A DNA stretch of 6,208 nt from an uncultured Collinsella sp. (GCA_900555745.1 USMH01000061.1:1-6208); one strand, 5' to 3'; shown: positions 1 through 6,046, numbered from the stretch's first letter. Notes: generated by a model not told the origin, from the letters alone. A program made the numbers and translations.

Positions 1-55
1 GCGCATAGACCGTCAAATCCCTGATGTTGTCATCGTCCTCGACGTAATAGATCAT
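1..55 (-). CDS. Response regulator, N-terminal fragment (PhoB/PhoP-like), cut by window edge
   Basis: The first 18 codons of a leftward gene read MIYYVEDDDNIRDLTVYA. This is the start of a CheY-like receiver domain: a hydrophobic beta-1 strand followed by the acidic cluster E-D-D-D, which binds Mg2+ in receivers. The ATG at 55-53 has a good ribosome binding site, AAAGGGG, a few bases upstream. The gene follows pstB in the same direction with a 64-base gap and no terminator, so co-transcription is likely. Regulators with this 'IYYVEDD' start are, from memory, often next to phosphate-transport genes, so a PhoB/PhoP-type phosphate regulator is the favoured reading. The phosphoacceptor Asp and the DNA-binding domain lie outside the window, so the subfamily is inference. 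Confidence 0.8.
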   Translation of the reverse strand, partial: MIYYVEDDDNIRDLTVYA

Positions 56-95
56 GTTGAACCCCTTTGCGGCCGGCATGACCGCATCTTAACCC

Positions 96-109
96 TAAAG
101 GTACCTTTA
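96..109. repeat. 14-bp perfect palindrome between pstB and the downstream regulator
   Basis: TAAAGGTACCTTTA reads identically on both strands and fills part of the 64-base gap between the pstB stop and the next start codon. It has no loop and no T tract, so it does not look like an intrinsic terminator. It could be a binding site for a dimeric regulator or a processing site in the mRNA. The role is unknown. Confidence 0.5.
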
Positions 110-119
110 CTAGATGGTA

Positions 120-995
120 TCAGCCAAAACGCCCCGTCAAATAATCCGCCGTGCGCGGATCGGTCGGATTCTTGAAGAGTTGCGCGGTGGGCGCGTGCTC
201 CACCAGCTCACCCAGCAAAAAGAATGCGACCGAATCGGAGATACGCGCCGCCTGCTGCATATTGTGCGTAACGACCACGAGCGTGCAGGTCTCTTTGAGC
301 TCGCAGGCCAGCTGCTCCACCACCAGCGTCGACACAGGGTCGAGTGCCGAGGTCGGCTCGTCCATCAGCAGAATGTCGGGCTGCACGGCAAGTGCGCGGG
401 CGATGCACAGACGCTGCTGCTGGCCGCCCGAAAGACCCAGACCCGACTCTTTGAGCTTGTCCTTGACCTCATCCCATAGCGCAGCGCGACGAAGGGAGTC
501 CTCGACCAGCTCATCCAGCGCAGCGCGATCGCGCACACCCATACCGCGCGGACCATACGCGACGTTGTCGTAGATGCTCATGGGAAACGGGTTGGGGCGC
601 TGAAACACCATGCCCACGCGCTGGCGAAGGCGGCAGATGTCGTAATCGCCCAGGATATCTTGACCATCGAGCGCAATCTTGCCCTCGATGCGGCAATCCT
701 TGATGCCGTCGTTCATGCGGTTAAAGCAGCGCAGCAACGTGGACTTTCCGCAGCCCGAAGGCCCGATGAACGAGGTGATCTGCTTGTCGCGGATCTTGAT
801 ATTCACGTCCTTGAGCGCATGATGGTCGCCATAGAACAGGTCGAGGCCCTCGACGTCGATGCGCGTCGGCGAGGCGGCAAGATCCTCTGCCGTGGGGCGA
901 GTCGCATCCCCAACCTCGCGCTCGTGCGCGGCCTCGGCCTGCGCTTTCATGAGTTCTTCAAGCTCCGTGGGCTCCACAGCCGCAGCAGCCGTCAT
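120..995 (-). CDS. pstB: Phosphate ABC transporter ATP-binding protein PstB
   Basis: This is the cytoplasmic ATPase of the PstSCAB high-affinity phosphate importer, which couples ATP hydrolysis to phosphate uptake through PstA/PstC. All ABC motifs are visible in the 291-residue product: Walker A GPSGCGKS at 78-85, Q-loop Q132 in the PstB-typical string [19 protein letters not shown], signature LSGGQQQR at 188-195, Walker B ILLMDEP at 208-214 with catalytic E213, D-loop SALD, and switch His244 in VVTHNMQQA. The ATG at 995 is chosen because GGAGGT lies 7 bases upstream; an in-frame GTG at 1010 sits next to that ribosome binding site and is less likely. The first ~42 residues are an acidic, Ala/Glu-rich extension, making the protein longer than the usual 250-260 residues. 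It lies 103 bases downstream of a VanS-like kinase gene, not of pstA, and upstream of a PhoB-like regulator. The family call is very secure. Confidence 0.97.
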   Translation of the reverse strand: MTAAAAVEPTELEELMKAQAEAAHEREVGDATRPTAEDLAASPTRIDVEGLDLFYGDHHALKDVNIKIRDKQITSFIGPSGCGKSTLLRCFNRMNDGIKDCRIEGKIALDGQDILGDYDICRLRQRVGMVFQRPNPFPMSIYDNVAYGPRGMGVRDRAALDELVEDSLRRAALWDEVKDKLKESGLGLSGGQQQRLCIARALAVQPDILLMDEPTSALDPVSTLVVEQLACELKETCTLVVVTHNMQQAARISDSVAFFLLGELVEHAPTAQLFKNPTDPRTADYLTGRFG

Positions 996-1002
996 ACCGC
1001 AT

Positions 1003-1008
1003 ACCTCC
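1003..1008 (-). promoter_or_regulatory. Ribosome binding site of pstB (sets the start)
   Basis: GGAGGT on the minus strand lies 7 bases before the ATG at 995. It makes that ATG the likely start rather than the in-frame GTG at 1010, which is adjacent to this motif. Confidence 0.75.
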
Positions 1009-1010
1009 AC

Positions 1011-1037
1011 ATCGATATCAATTCAGCAGTATCGATA
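1011..1037. repeat. ATCGATA direct repeat pair in the pstB leader
   Basis: ATCGATA occurs at 1011-1017 and again at 1031-1037, 20 bp apart (about two helical turns) on the same face of the DNA. Its ATCGAT core is also self-complementary. The pair lies between the candidate pstB promoter and the ribosome binding site, where a repressor could act. It is short enough to be chance. Confidence 0.3.
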
Positions 1038-1050
1038 GTAGAAATCGCGG

Positions 1051-1077
1051 CTCATATGTACGTGAGCGCATTGTCAA
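1051..1077 (-). promoter_or_regulatory. Candidate promoter for pstB
   Basis: A perfect -35 hexamer TTGACA lies at 1077-1072 on the minus strand. The best -10 candidate is TATGAG at 1056-1051, with a short 15-bp spacer; TACTAT and GATACT occur further downstream but are badly spaced. The position in the gap between the kinase stop (1099) and the pstB start (995) suits a separate promoter, so pstB need not depend on transcription from the regulator-kinase pair. The weak -10 limits confidence. Confidence 0.4.
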
Positions 1078-1098
1078 GTGTTTGTAAGGGCACGCTGG

Positions 1099-2337
1099 CT
1101 ATGCGGCGGGCAGCTCGATGGTGAATATCGTGTGTTCGGGCGTCGATTCACATGCAACGGTACCGCCGTGTGCCGCGATGATCTCCTTGGCAATAGCAAG
1201 GCCCAGACCGGCACCACCGCGATTGGTCGCACGCGCCGCATCCAGGCGATAGAACTTCTCAAAGATCACCTTGAGCTTAGCCGCAGGGATAGGATCGCCC
1301 TGATTGATAAAGCGCACGCGCACGCCGCCATCGTCTTGGCGCCCGGCCTCAATCGTGATAGTCGAGCCCTCATAGCTATAGGCGACGGCGTTTTTCATGA
1401 TGTTGTTGAACACGCGAGCCATCTTGTCGCCATCCACGAGCACCGTCAGGTCCTCGCGAATATCAACTTGGACTTCCTTATGCTGCTCGTTGAGGATGGG
1501 ATAGAACTCGTCAGCCACCTGAGCCAGCAGCAACCCCAGATCAACATAGCCGCGCGTGAGCACGATATCGTGGAAGTCAAAGCGCGTGATATCGAAGAAC
1601 TCTTCGATGAGCGTATCGAGCCGGTGCGCCTTGTCGAGCGCCACGCCCGTAAAGTGCGCACGTTGCTCAACCGGCAGCTCGGGAGCCTCTTGCAGCAGCG
1701 AAAGATAGCCCACCACACTGGCAAGCGGGGTGCGTAGGTCATGTGCCAAGTACGTGACCAGATCGTCCTTGCGATGAGATTCGTCACGCAAGGCCTGTTG
1801 CACCTTGCGCTCACGGTCACGCACGCGGTTAAGGGCGCCCTCGACCTCCAAGAAGTCGCCGTCGATGTTGTCCCAGGTGTCGGGGTGATCGATCAGGCGA
1901 TCTTGAATACGAGCAGCCAGCACACAATCGGCATGCTGCTCGCCCTGCTCGTAGCCCTGGTAGTACAGGGCGCGGCCGCACAAGAACAGCACGCACGCGG
2001 CAAGCGCCAGCACAAAGCCAAGCATGTTGAATACAAAGCCGGCATCGAACAGCACCGGCCCTTCGATGCCGCCGAGCGCCATGGCGCCAATCGCCAACGT
2101 CATGGCCCACGCGGCGCCGCCAATCACCACGCAGCGGCACACAATCTCAAATCGATCGATCAGCAAAATGCCAACAAGCAGCACCGCCAAGATTCCAGCG
2201 ATGTTATCGATGCCAATCAGCAGCAGGCTCAGCAAAAAGAGCAGCACCGTTGCAAGCGCGCGGTTGTCGACGACTGACCTCACGTATTCAAAGAGTCGAT
2301 CGGGCACCTCGAACGCTTGCCTATCGTCTTTTGTCAT
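1099..2337 (-). CDS. VanS-like membrane sensor histidine kinase
   Basis: This is the sensor kinase partner of the regulator encoded just upstream (26-base gap). The 412-residue product has about four hydrophobic segments near residues 28-42, 46-60, 70-89 and 99-121, with little extracellular sequence. A linker leads to a dimerisation/phosphoacceptor helix with LAHDLRTPL (His199). The catalytic ATPase domain shows N-box NNIMKN at 311-316, FEKFYRLD at 359-366 and G2 box GGAGLGL at 374-380. The wording around the H-box ('DLVTYLAHDLRTPLASVVGYL') and G2 resembles VanS-type kinases. The loosely conserved G1 region INQGDPI, without the usual Asp, also fits that subfamily as I recall it. The start at 2337 is supported by GAGG 8 bases upstream; a longer in-frame start would run back into the regulator gene. 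The few-residue loops suggest sensing at or within the membrane rather than by a large external domain. The signal is unknown. Confidence 0.93.
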   Translation of the reverse strand: MTKDDRQAFEVPDRLFEYVRSVVDNRALATVLLFLLSLLLIGIDNIAGILAVLLVGILLIDRFEIVCRCVVIGGAAWAMTLAIGAMALGGIEGPVLFDAGFVFNMLGFVLALAACVLFLCGRALYYQGYEQGEQHADCVLAARIQDRLIDHPDTWDNIDGDFLEVEGALNRVRDRERKVQQALRDESHRKDDLVTYLAHDLRTPLASVVGYLSLLQEAPELPVEQRAHFTGVALDKAHRLDTLIEEFFDITRFDFHDIVLTRGYVDLGLLLAQVADEFYPILNEQHKEVQVDIREDLTVLVDGDKMARVFNNIMKNAVAYSYEGSTITIEAGRQDDGGVRVRFINQGDPIPAAKLKVIFEKFYRLDAARATNRGGAGLGLAIAKEIIAAHGGTVACESTPEHTIFTIELPAA

Positions 2338-2345
2338 ATCAAGAT

Positions 2346-2349
2346 CCTC
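2346..2349 (-). promoter_or_regulatory. Ribosome binding site of the kinase gene (sets the start)
   Basis: GAGG on the minus strand is placed 8 bases before the ATG at 2337. It supports this start over a 55-codon longer in-frame alternative at 2502, which would overlap the regulator coding region and adds non-membrane, low-information sequence. Confidence 0.65.
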
Positions 2350-2363
2350 ACAAGCGAAAAGCG

Positions 2364-3059
2364 TTATTCGATGATGTAGCCGACGCCCCAGACGTTTTTG
2401 ATAAAGCGCGGCTTTTGTGCGTCGTCGCCGATCTTTTCGCGCAAGTGGCGAATGTGCACCATCACCGTATTGTTGGAGCCGGACATAAAGTCCTCGTTCC
2501 ATACCGCGCGGAACAGGTCCTCCACGGCCACCACGCTGCCGCGATGCTCGACCAGATACAGCAAGATTGAATACTCGGTGGGTGTGAGGCGTACCGGTGA
2601 ACCGTCCACCGTTACGGAACGAGCATCGCGGTTGATCTCCAAGCCGTCGAGCTGAATGGTCGGCGACTCGGCCGCCTGCGCACGGCTACCGTAGCTGGTG
2701 TAGCGGCGAAGCTGAGCGTGCACACGCGCGATGAGCTCCAGCGGGCGGAACGGCTTAACCACGTAATCGTCCGCACCAAGCGAAAGGCCCTCGATCTTGT
2801 CTTGCTGGGCATCGCGCGCCGTCAGCATGATCACAGGATAGGTATGGCTGGAACGGATCGTACGCAGCAGCACAAATCCATCGATATCGGGCAGCATGAC
2901 ATCCAGCAGCGCCAAATCGAACTCCTGCTCCAAGATTGCCTTGGCAGCATCGGCCCCGCTATAGGCAATCTGGACATCAAAGCCCTCTTTTGTAAGGTAG
3001 ATACCAACCAAGTCGGCGATGGCCTTCTCGTCATCAACTACCAGTATGCGCTCGTTCAT
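2364..3059 (-). CDS. VanR-like OmpR-family response regulator
   Basis: This is a DNA-binding partner of the VanS-like kinase. The 231-residue product has a complete receiver domain (about 1-118): acidic pair D9-D10, phosphoacceptor D53 in LLDVMLP, T80 in IMLTARD and K102 in VVKPFRP. It is followed by a winged-helix OmpR/PhoB output domain (about 135-231) with the recognisable LTPTEYSILLYLVEHRG and the C-terminal WGVGYII. The stretch TYPVIMLTARD...DKIEGLSLGADDYVVKPFRPLELIARVHAQLRRY is strongly VanR-like. AGGAG lies 5-6 bases before the ATG at 3059. It is the first gene of the leftward unit and is divergent from the D,D-carboxypeptidase gene. That arrangement suggests it controls itself and the carboxypeptidase; this is inference. 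No vanH/A/X genes are nearby, so a link to glycopeptide resistance is not shown. Confidence 0.95.
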   Translation of the reverse strand: MNERILVVDDEKAIADLVGIYLTKEGFDVQIAYSGADAAKAILEQEFDLALLDVMLPDIDGFVLLRTIRSSHTYPVIMLTARDAQQDKIEGLSLGADDYVVKPFRPLELIARVHAQLRRYTSYGSRAQAAESPTIQLDGLEINRDARSVTVDGSPVRLTPTEYSILLYLVEHRGSVVAVEDLFRAVWNEDFMSGSNNTVMVHIRHLREKIGDDAQKPRFIKNVWGVGYIIE

Positions 3060-3079
3060 GCGTGCTCCTCTCGCGCTCC

Positions 3080-3085
3080 ATTATG
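3080..3085 (-). promoter_or_regulatory. Candidate -10 box for the regulator-kinase operon
   Basis: CATAAT on the minus strand matches five of six consensus bases and would start transcription near 3073, giving a leader of about 14 bases that includes the AGGAG site. No good -35 hexamer is seen at 16-18 bp; TTGTTG is 23 bp away. This is typical of an activator-dependent promoter. Confidence 0.45.
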
Positions 3086-3124
3086 CCCGAGGCGACGCAC
3101 GCCACACACAACAAGCGTGGGTGA

Positions 3125-3140
3125 TTAAGTCGGCCTTAAG
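3125..3140. promoter_or_regulatory. Paired TTAAG half-sites: candidate response-regulator operator
   Basis: TTAAG occurs at 3125-3129 and 3136-3140, with 11 bp between equivalent bases, about one helical turn. OmpR/PhoB-family regulators usually bind tandem direct repeats with this 10-11-bp period. The pair also reads as an inverted repeat (TTAAG, 5-bp spacer, CTTAA). It lies about 50-65 bp upstream of the predicted regulator-operon start site and about 75 bp upstream of the carboxypeptidase -10, in the only shared control region. Confidence 0.4.
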
Positions 3141-3211
3141 CACCCTTGTGCCCGTTCGGGCGCGGATGTGGGCCTCGCACGCACGCGATGATCGTCGACG
3201 CCGGCAAACGA

Positions 3212-3217
3212 TATACT
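3212..3217 (+). promoter_or_regulatory. Candidate -10 box for the D,D-carboxypeptidase gene
   Basis: TATACT matches five of six -10 consensus bases. The -35 region at 17-18 bp (around ATGATC) is poor. Transcription would begin near 3224, downstream of the alternative TTG (3146) and ATG (3188) starts. This favours the GTG start at 3257. Confidence 0.4.
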
Positions 3218-3256
3218 CTAGTTCCAGAAGAGACCATCCCGTCGAAAGCGAAATCT

Positions 3257-4597
3257 GTGAAGTCCCTCACCTCTTTTGCAAAGCGCTCAGCCCAGCTTGC
3301 CGCCGGCTTTGTCTGCGCTATCGCCCTTGCCGCTGGCGCGCCCACCGTCGCCGGCGCCCAAGTGCTCACGACCGACAATGTTTGCGGCAAAACCGCCGAT
3401 GCGCGCGGCATCACGGCCGAAAACCTGCCCGATATCGATGCGACCAATGCCCTCGTCATGGGCAAAGACGGCACCGTCTACTATGGGCGCGGCGCCGATG
3501 AGCAGGTCAAGATTGCCTCGATCACCAAGGTCATGACCGCAATCCTAACCGTCGAGAATTGCAAGATGGACGAGAAGGTCACGGTGAGCAACGCCGCAGC
3601 CACCGTGGGTAATTCGACCGCCGGCTTGCTCGAAGGCGACGAGCTTACCGTGGAGCAGGCGCTGCGCGGCCTGATGATTCCCTCGGGCAACGACGCCGCC
3701 ATCGTGCTCGCCGAATATGTGGGCAAGAAGATCGACCCTAAGACCAAAGACGCCGAGGCCACATTTGTGAAGGCCATGAACGAGCGCGCTAAGAAGCTCG
3801 GCTGCACCGGTACGCTTTTTGAAAACCCGCATGGTCTGGACTTTGATGAGTGGGCTGGCGATATGCACTCAACCGCACACGACGTGGCGCTGATGATGCA
3901 GGAGGCCATGAAAAACGACACGATCCGCGAGGTCGTAGCGAGCGAGGATTCCTGGATCGAGGTCACGGGCGCCGACGGCACCGACCATTCGCATTCCATG
4001 GACACGCATAACTATTTGCTGGGCCAAGATGGCAACATCGGTGGCAAGACTGGCACCACCGACGATGCAGGCTATTGCTTTACGAGCGCCTACAACCGCG
4101 ACGGCGACGAGATCTACACCGTTATTTTGAACTCCACCACCACCGATCAGCGCTTTACCGATACCGCCGCCCTTGCCAATTGGTACTACGGTCACAAGGT
4201 GACGGTCGCAATCGCCAACACGCAGGAAAAGACCGCCAACGGCAACCCGCTTATGGCACGCATTAGCCAGACAGATTGGACGGACAAGACGATCGACGCC
4301 ACGCTCGCCGACCCTACGGCGCAAGCGACCGTGTTTTCCCTTGCCGGCGAGGTGACCGAAAAGGTTAGCTACGACGATCTTTCGGGCACGGTGCATGTGG
4401 GCGACAAGGTGGGCAGTGTGACGCTCAAGCAGGATGGCAACAAGATTGCCGTCATGGATTTGGTTGCCGACGAGGAGGGCTCGGGGCCGAATCCCATTGA
4501 GTGGCTCCTTGTGAAGCTCGACCGCCTGGGCCGCCGCATCGACAACCGCCCGCTCACGGCAGAAAGCGAGACCGTCGCCAAGGCGCCCGAGATGTAG
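3257..4597 (+). CDS. Secreted D-alanyl-D-alanine carboxypeptidase (PBP5/DacA-type, peptidase family S11)
   Basis: This enzyme removes the terminal D-Ala from peptidoglycan pentapeptides outside the membrane, limiting cross-linking. The three active-site motifs of serine penicillin-binding proteins are present (446-residue numbering): SITK with nucleophile S88 and K91, SGN at 143-145, and KTG at 264-266. A Sec signal peptide covers about residues 1-34: KR-containing n-region, LAAGFVCAIALAAGA core, likely cleavage after AGA. A PBP5-like beta-rich second domain spans about 310-400, and a C-terminal stretch with WLLVKLDRLGRRI could be an amphipathic membrane anchor. The GTG at 3257 is chosen because it gives a compact signal peptide and lies downstream of the TATACT box. 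Its ribosome binding site is weak; an ATG at 3188 or TTG at 3146 would add 23 or 37 residues ahead of the signal peptide. The gene diverges from the VanR-like regulator gene and ends in a strong terminator, so it is probably monocistronic. Confidence 0.94.
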   Translation: MKSLTSFAKRSAQLAAGFVCAIALAAGAPTVAGAQVLTTDNVCGKTADARGITAENLPDIDATNALVMGKDGTVYYGRGADEQVKIASITKVMTAILTVENCKMDEKVTVSNAAATVGNSTAGLLEGDELTVEQALRGLMIPSGNDAAIVLAEYVGKKIDPKTKDAEATFVKAMNERAKKLGCTGTLFENPHGLDFDEWAGDMHSTAHDVALMMQEAMKNDTIREVVASEDSWIEVTGADGTDHSHSMDTHNYLLGQDGNIGGKTGTTDDAGYCFTSAYNRDGDEIYTVILNSTTTDQRFTDTAALANWYYGHKVTVAIANTQEKTANGNPLMARISQTDWTDKTIDATLADPTAQATVFSLAGEVTEKVSYDDLSGTVHVGDKVGSVTLKQDGNKIAVMDLVADEEGSGPNPIEWLLVKLDRLGRRIDNRPLTAESETVAKAPEM

Positions 4598-4626
4598 GGC
4601 TGGGGGAACATTACATTTGAGATTGG

Positions 4627-4654
4627 AGAGGCGTCCAACGGGGCGCCTCTTTTT
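4627..4654 (+). terminator. Intrinsic terminator of the carboxypeptidase gene
   Basis: A 10-bp stem AGAGGCGTCC / GGGCGCCTCT (one G-U pair) with an AACG tetraloop is followed directly by a T run, 29 bases after the stop codon. The T tract is only on the plus-strand side, so it serves the carboxypeptidase gene and not the converging TM2 gene. Confidence 0.92.
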
Positions 4655-4733
4655 GAATACCTCTTAAACGGGATGCGTCAGAATCACCAAAGCGACATTG
4701 CTAGCCGTTTACCTTCGCTGTGTCTTTTCGGAC

Positions 4734-4762
4734 CTTGAAAACGGGTCCACCGGGCATGCTAG
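4734..4762. repeat. Left arm of imperfect inverted repeat flanking the TM2 gene
   Basis: The arm begins with CTTGAAAACGGG (4734-4745), an exact inverted copy of 5969-5980. Beyond this the match continues imperfectly (ACC, then GGC, TGCT and G shared with one gap) to about 4762. By eye about 23 of 29 positions agree. The arm overlaps the TAG stop codon of the TM2 gene. Confidence 0.5.
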
Positions 4763-5910
4763 TAGATCCTTTCGACCTCCTTGGTCAAGGCCCTGAAAAG
4801 ATCCCCAGCTGAGGGGTCTGCCCCAGAACACAGCGATTGCCAGGCACCCGTTTCTCCGATGGTGCCCGCACTCGTCATAACAAGATCGTCGCTCCGCCTG
4901 CGAATGGAGACACTAACGGAGCGGCCATTATGGAACCCATGGATATCGACTTTATTTATGCGCCCATCAGCTAGATAACTAATCATGACATTGATGCTGT
5001 CACCATACTCCGGCAATTCGAAGCCGTGGGAATCCATCAATAGCTTCACGTCCTGATGGTAAATGCGGGCCTCGACGACATTCTTGGGCATTTTCCCCGT
5101 CTTTGTTGGAGAGCAAAAGCTGATGCTTGGCTCCTCTTCGCTCATGCCTCGGTCAAACCTAAGCATGCACGGGCATACCGACTCAATGGTTCGCAAGGCG
5201 TCCGCCGCGACCTTTTCCTCGGTAAACATCTCCACGTCGATGCCGTTTTCTTCCATATAGGCACGGTTTTTACGTTGAAGCTCTAGCCGAGCCGCAGCCT
5301 CCCCATCTCCACGCTGTTCCCAATTTCCGGAGTCGGCGACATTTCGATCGAATGTAGAATCAACGGAACATGGCGCTTGCTGTTGAGTCGGATCACTGTC
5401 GCCGAGACGCCTTAGCTCGGAGCGTCTCATCAGTAGTGTCACAATATCAAACAGCCAACCAAATCCAAAAAGGCCAAAGGTAAAGAGATATAGAAAGAAG
5501 CTACCCCACATCCGTGCATACGCCCTATGAGCGCCCGACCACCCAAGAAGGAAGCATAGCAAAAGCGCCTTGTTTGCCCTGTCAACCGACGTAATCTCTC
5601 GGGTGAGAGATTTCTGTTCAGGCTTCGCCAAAGGTGTAATTTCATGCGATGAAACAGTAATTGAGGACGTCCTTGACGCCGAGCTCCGAGCGCCTGATTT
5701 AGCAACGGCGCGAGCGACATCCCCAACTCCGACGGTCGTTCTGCTGTATACGGCATTGTAAGCAGCCTTCTTCGGATTTTTGATCCACCCCATGCCCTTC
5801 TTACCATAGCCGGGGATTATCGCCCGCTTTACCGCGCGCTTCGCTCTGCCGGTCGTTCTTGCCTTGAGTGATGTCTTTAGATTCGGCTTACGCAGCCCGA
5901 CCTTTACCAT
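4759..5910 (-). CDS. TM2-domain membrane protein with basic N-terminus, function unknown
   Basis: The product has 383 residues. Residues 1-55 are strongly basic and glycine-containing, with a segment KARTTGRAKRAVKRA and then YGKKGMGWIKNPKKAAYN. I have an impression of similar N-termini in other Firmicutes and Actinobacteria proteins but cannot name the family. Residues 60-110 are Ser/Thr-rich and probably disordered. Residues 113-160 form a TM2 domain: two membrane helices joined by the GWSGAHRAY turn, then FTFGLFGFGWLFDIVTLL. A hydrophilic, charged C-terminal region (165-383) includes CPC at 246-248 and matches nothing I recognise. The ATG at 5910 has GGAG 7 bases upstream; a longer in-frame start at 5979 lacks one and would lie inside the flanking repeat. 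There is no clear promoter or terminator. Base composition is lower in GC than neighbouring genes: 24 of 60 G/C at 5461-5520 against 35 of 60 at 3901-3960, counted by eye. That difference and the nearby tRNA suggest acquisition. Confidence 0.85.
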   Translation of the reverse strand: MVKVGLRKPNLKTSLKARTTGRAKRAVKRAIIPGYGKKGMGWIKNPKKAAYNAVYSRTTVGVGDVARAVAKSGARSSASRTSSITVSSHEITPLAKPEQKSLTREITSVDRANKALLLCFLLGWSGAHRAYARMWGSFFLYLFTFGLFGFGWLFDIVTLLMRRSELRRLGDSDPTQQQAPCSVDSTFDRNVADSGNWEQRGDGEAAARLELQRKNRAYMEENGIDVEMFTEEKVAADALRTIESVCPCMLRFDRGMSEEEPSISFCSPTKTGKMPKNVVEARIYHQDVKLLMDSHGFELPEYGDSINVMISYLADGRINKVDIHGFHNGRSVSVSIRRRSDDLVMTSAGTIGETGAWQSLCSGADPSAGDLFRALTKEVERIY

Positions 5911-5917
5911 ATTTCTA

Positions 5918-5921
5918 CTCC
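5918..5921 (-). promoter_or_regulatory. Ribosome binding site of the TM2 gene (sets the start)
   Basis: GGAG, inside GGATGGAG on the minus strand, lies 7 bases before the ATG at 5910. The alternative upstream start has no comparable site. A small 5-bp hairpin (ACCCC / GGGGT at 5933-5947) lies just upstream in the leader. Confidence 0.65.
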
Positions 5922-5950
5922 ATCCCCTCGGAACCCCACACCGGGGTGCA

Positions 5951-5980
5951 CGAGCACGCCTGGGTCTCCCCGTTTTCAAG
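5951..5980. repeat. Right arm of imperfect inverted repeat flanking the TM2 gene
   Basis: Read on the minus strand from 5980, this begins CTTGAAAACGGG and continues as an imperfect copy of 4746-4762. The perfect part is 12 bp. The arm is about 40 bases upstream of the TM2 start codon, so the two arms enclose the gene within about 1.25 kb. No target-site duplication abuts both arms. Confidence 0.5.
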
Positions 5981-6020
5981 CGCCCCGTGTTTGCCTAATG
6001 TTCACGCCCTTTCGGACTCT

Positions 6021-6031
6021 AATCCCCAGCT
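6021..6031. repeat. Inverted 11-bp copy of the tRNA-Ser 3' region
   Basis: AATCCCCAGCT here is the exact reverse complement of 6095-6105, which covers the 3' side of the tRNA T-stem and part of the acceptor stem. It lies just beyond the tRNA terminator. Because it is inverted, it is not the direct duplicate expected after integrase-mediated insertion at a tRNA end. Confidence 0.4.
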
Positions 6032-6046
6032 GCCATTCTTGATAAT

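Noticed and set aside
1288..1308. Missing Asp in the G1 box of the kinase (INQGDPI) as a sign of an inactive enzyme
   Set aside because: VanS-type kinases as I recall them have similar N-x-G sequences here, and the H, N, F and G2 boxes are intact.
1078..1737. Long plus-strand open frame (219 codons) opposite the histidine kinase gene
   Set aside because: It is a shadow frame within a clearly real gene on the other strand; the translation shows no recognisable domain. The same applies to the other antisense frames over the regulator, pstB and carboxypeptidase genes.
1999..2095. Short extracellular loop in the kinase as a dedicated ligand-binding sensor domain
   Set aside because: The segments between hydrophobic stretches are only a few residues to about ten long, too short for a folded external domain.
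3060..3256. A complete van resistance cluster
   Set aside because: Only the regulator, kinase and a standard PBP5-type carboxypeptidase are present; no vanH, ligase or vanX gene is seen in the window.
4730..4748. GGACC / GGTCC hairpin downstream of the TM2 gene as its terminator
   Set aside because: The stem is only 5 bp with a 9-base loop and no T tract follows on either strand.
4726..6017. TTTCGGAC direct repeat as a target-site duplication of an insertion
   Set aside because: It abuts the left inverted-repeat arm but lies 29 bp outside the right arm, so it does not fit a simple transposition footprint.
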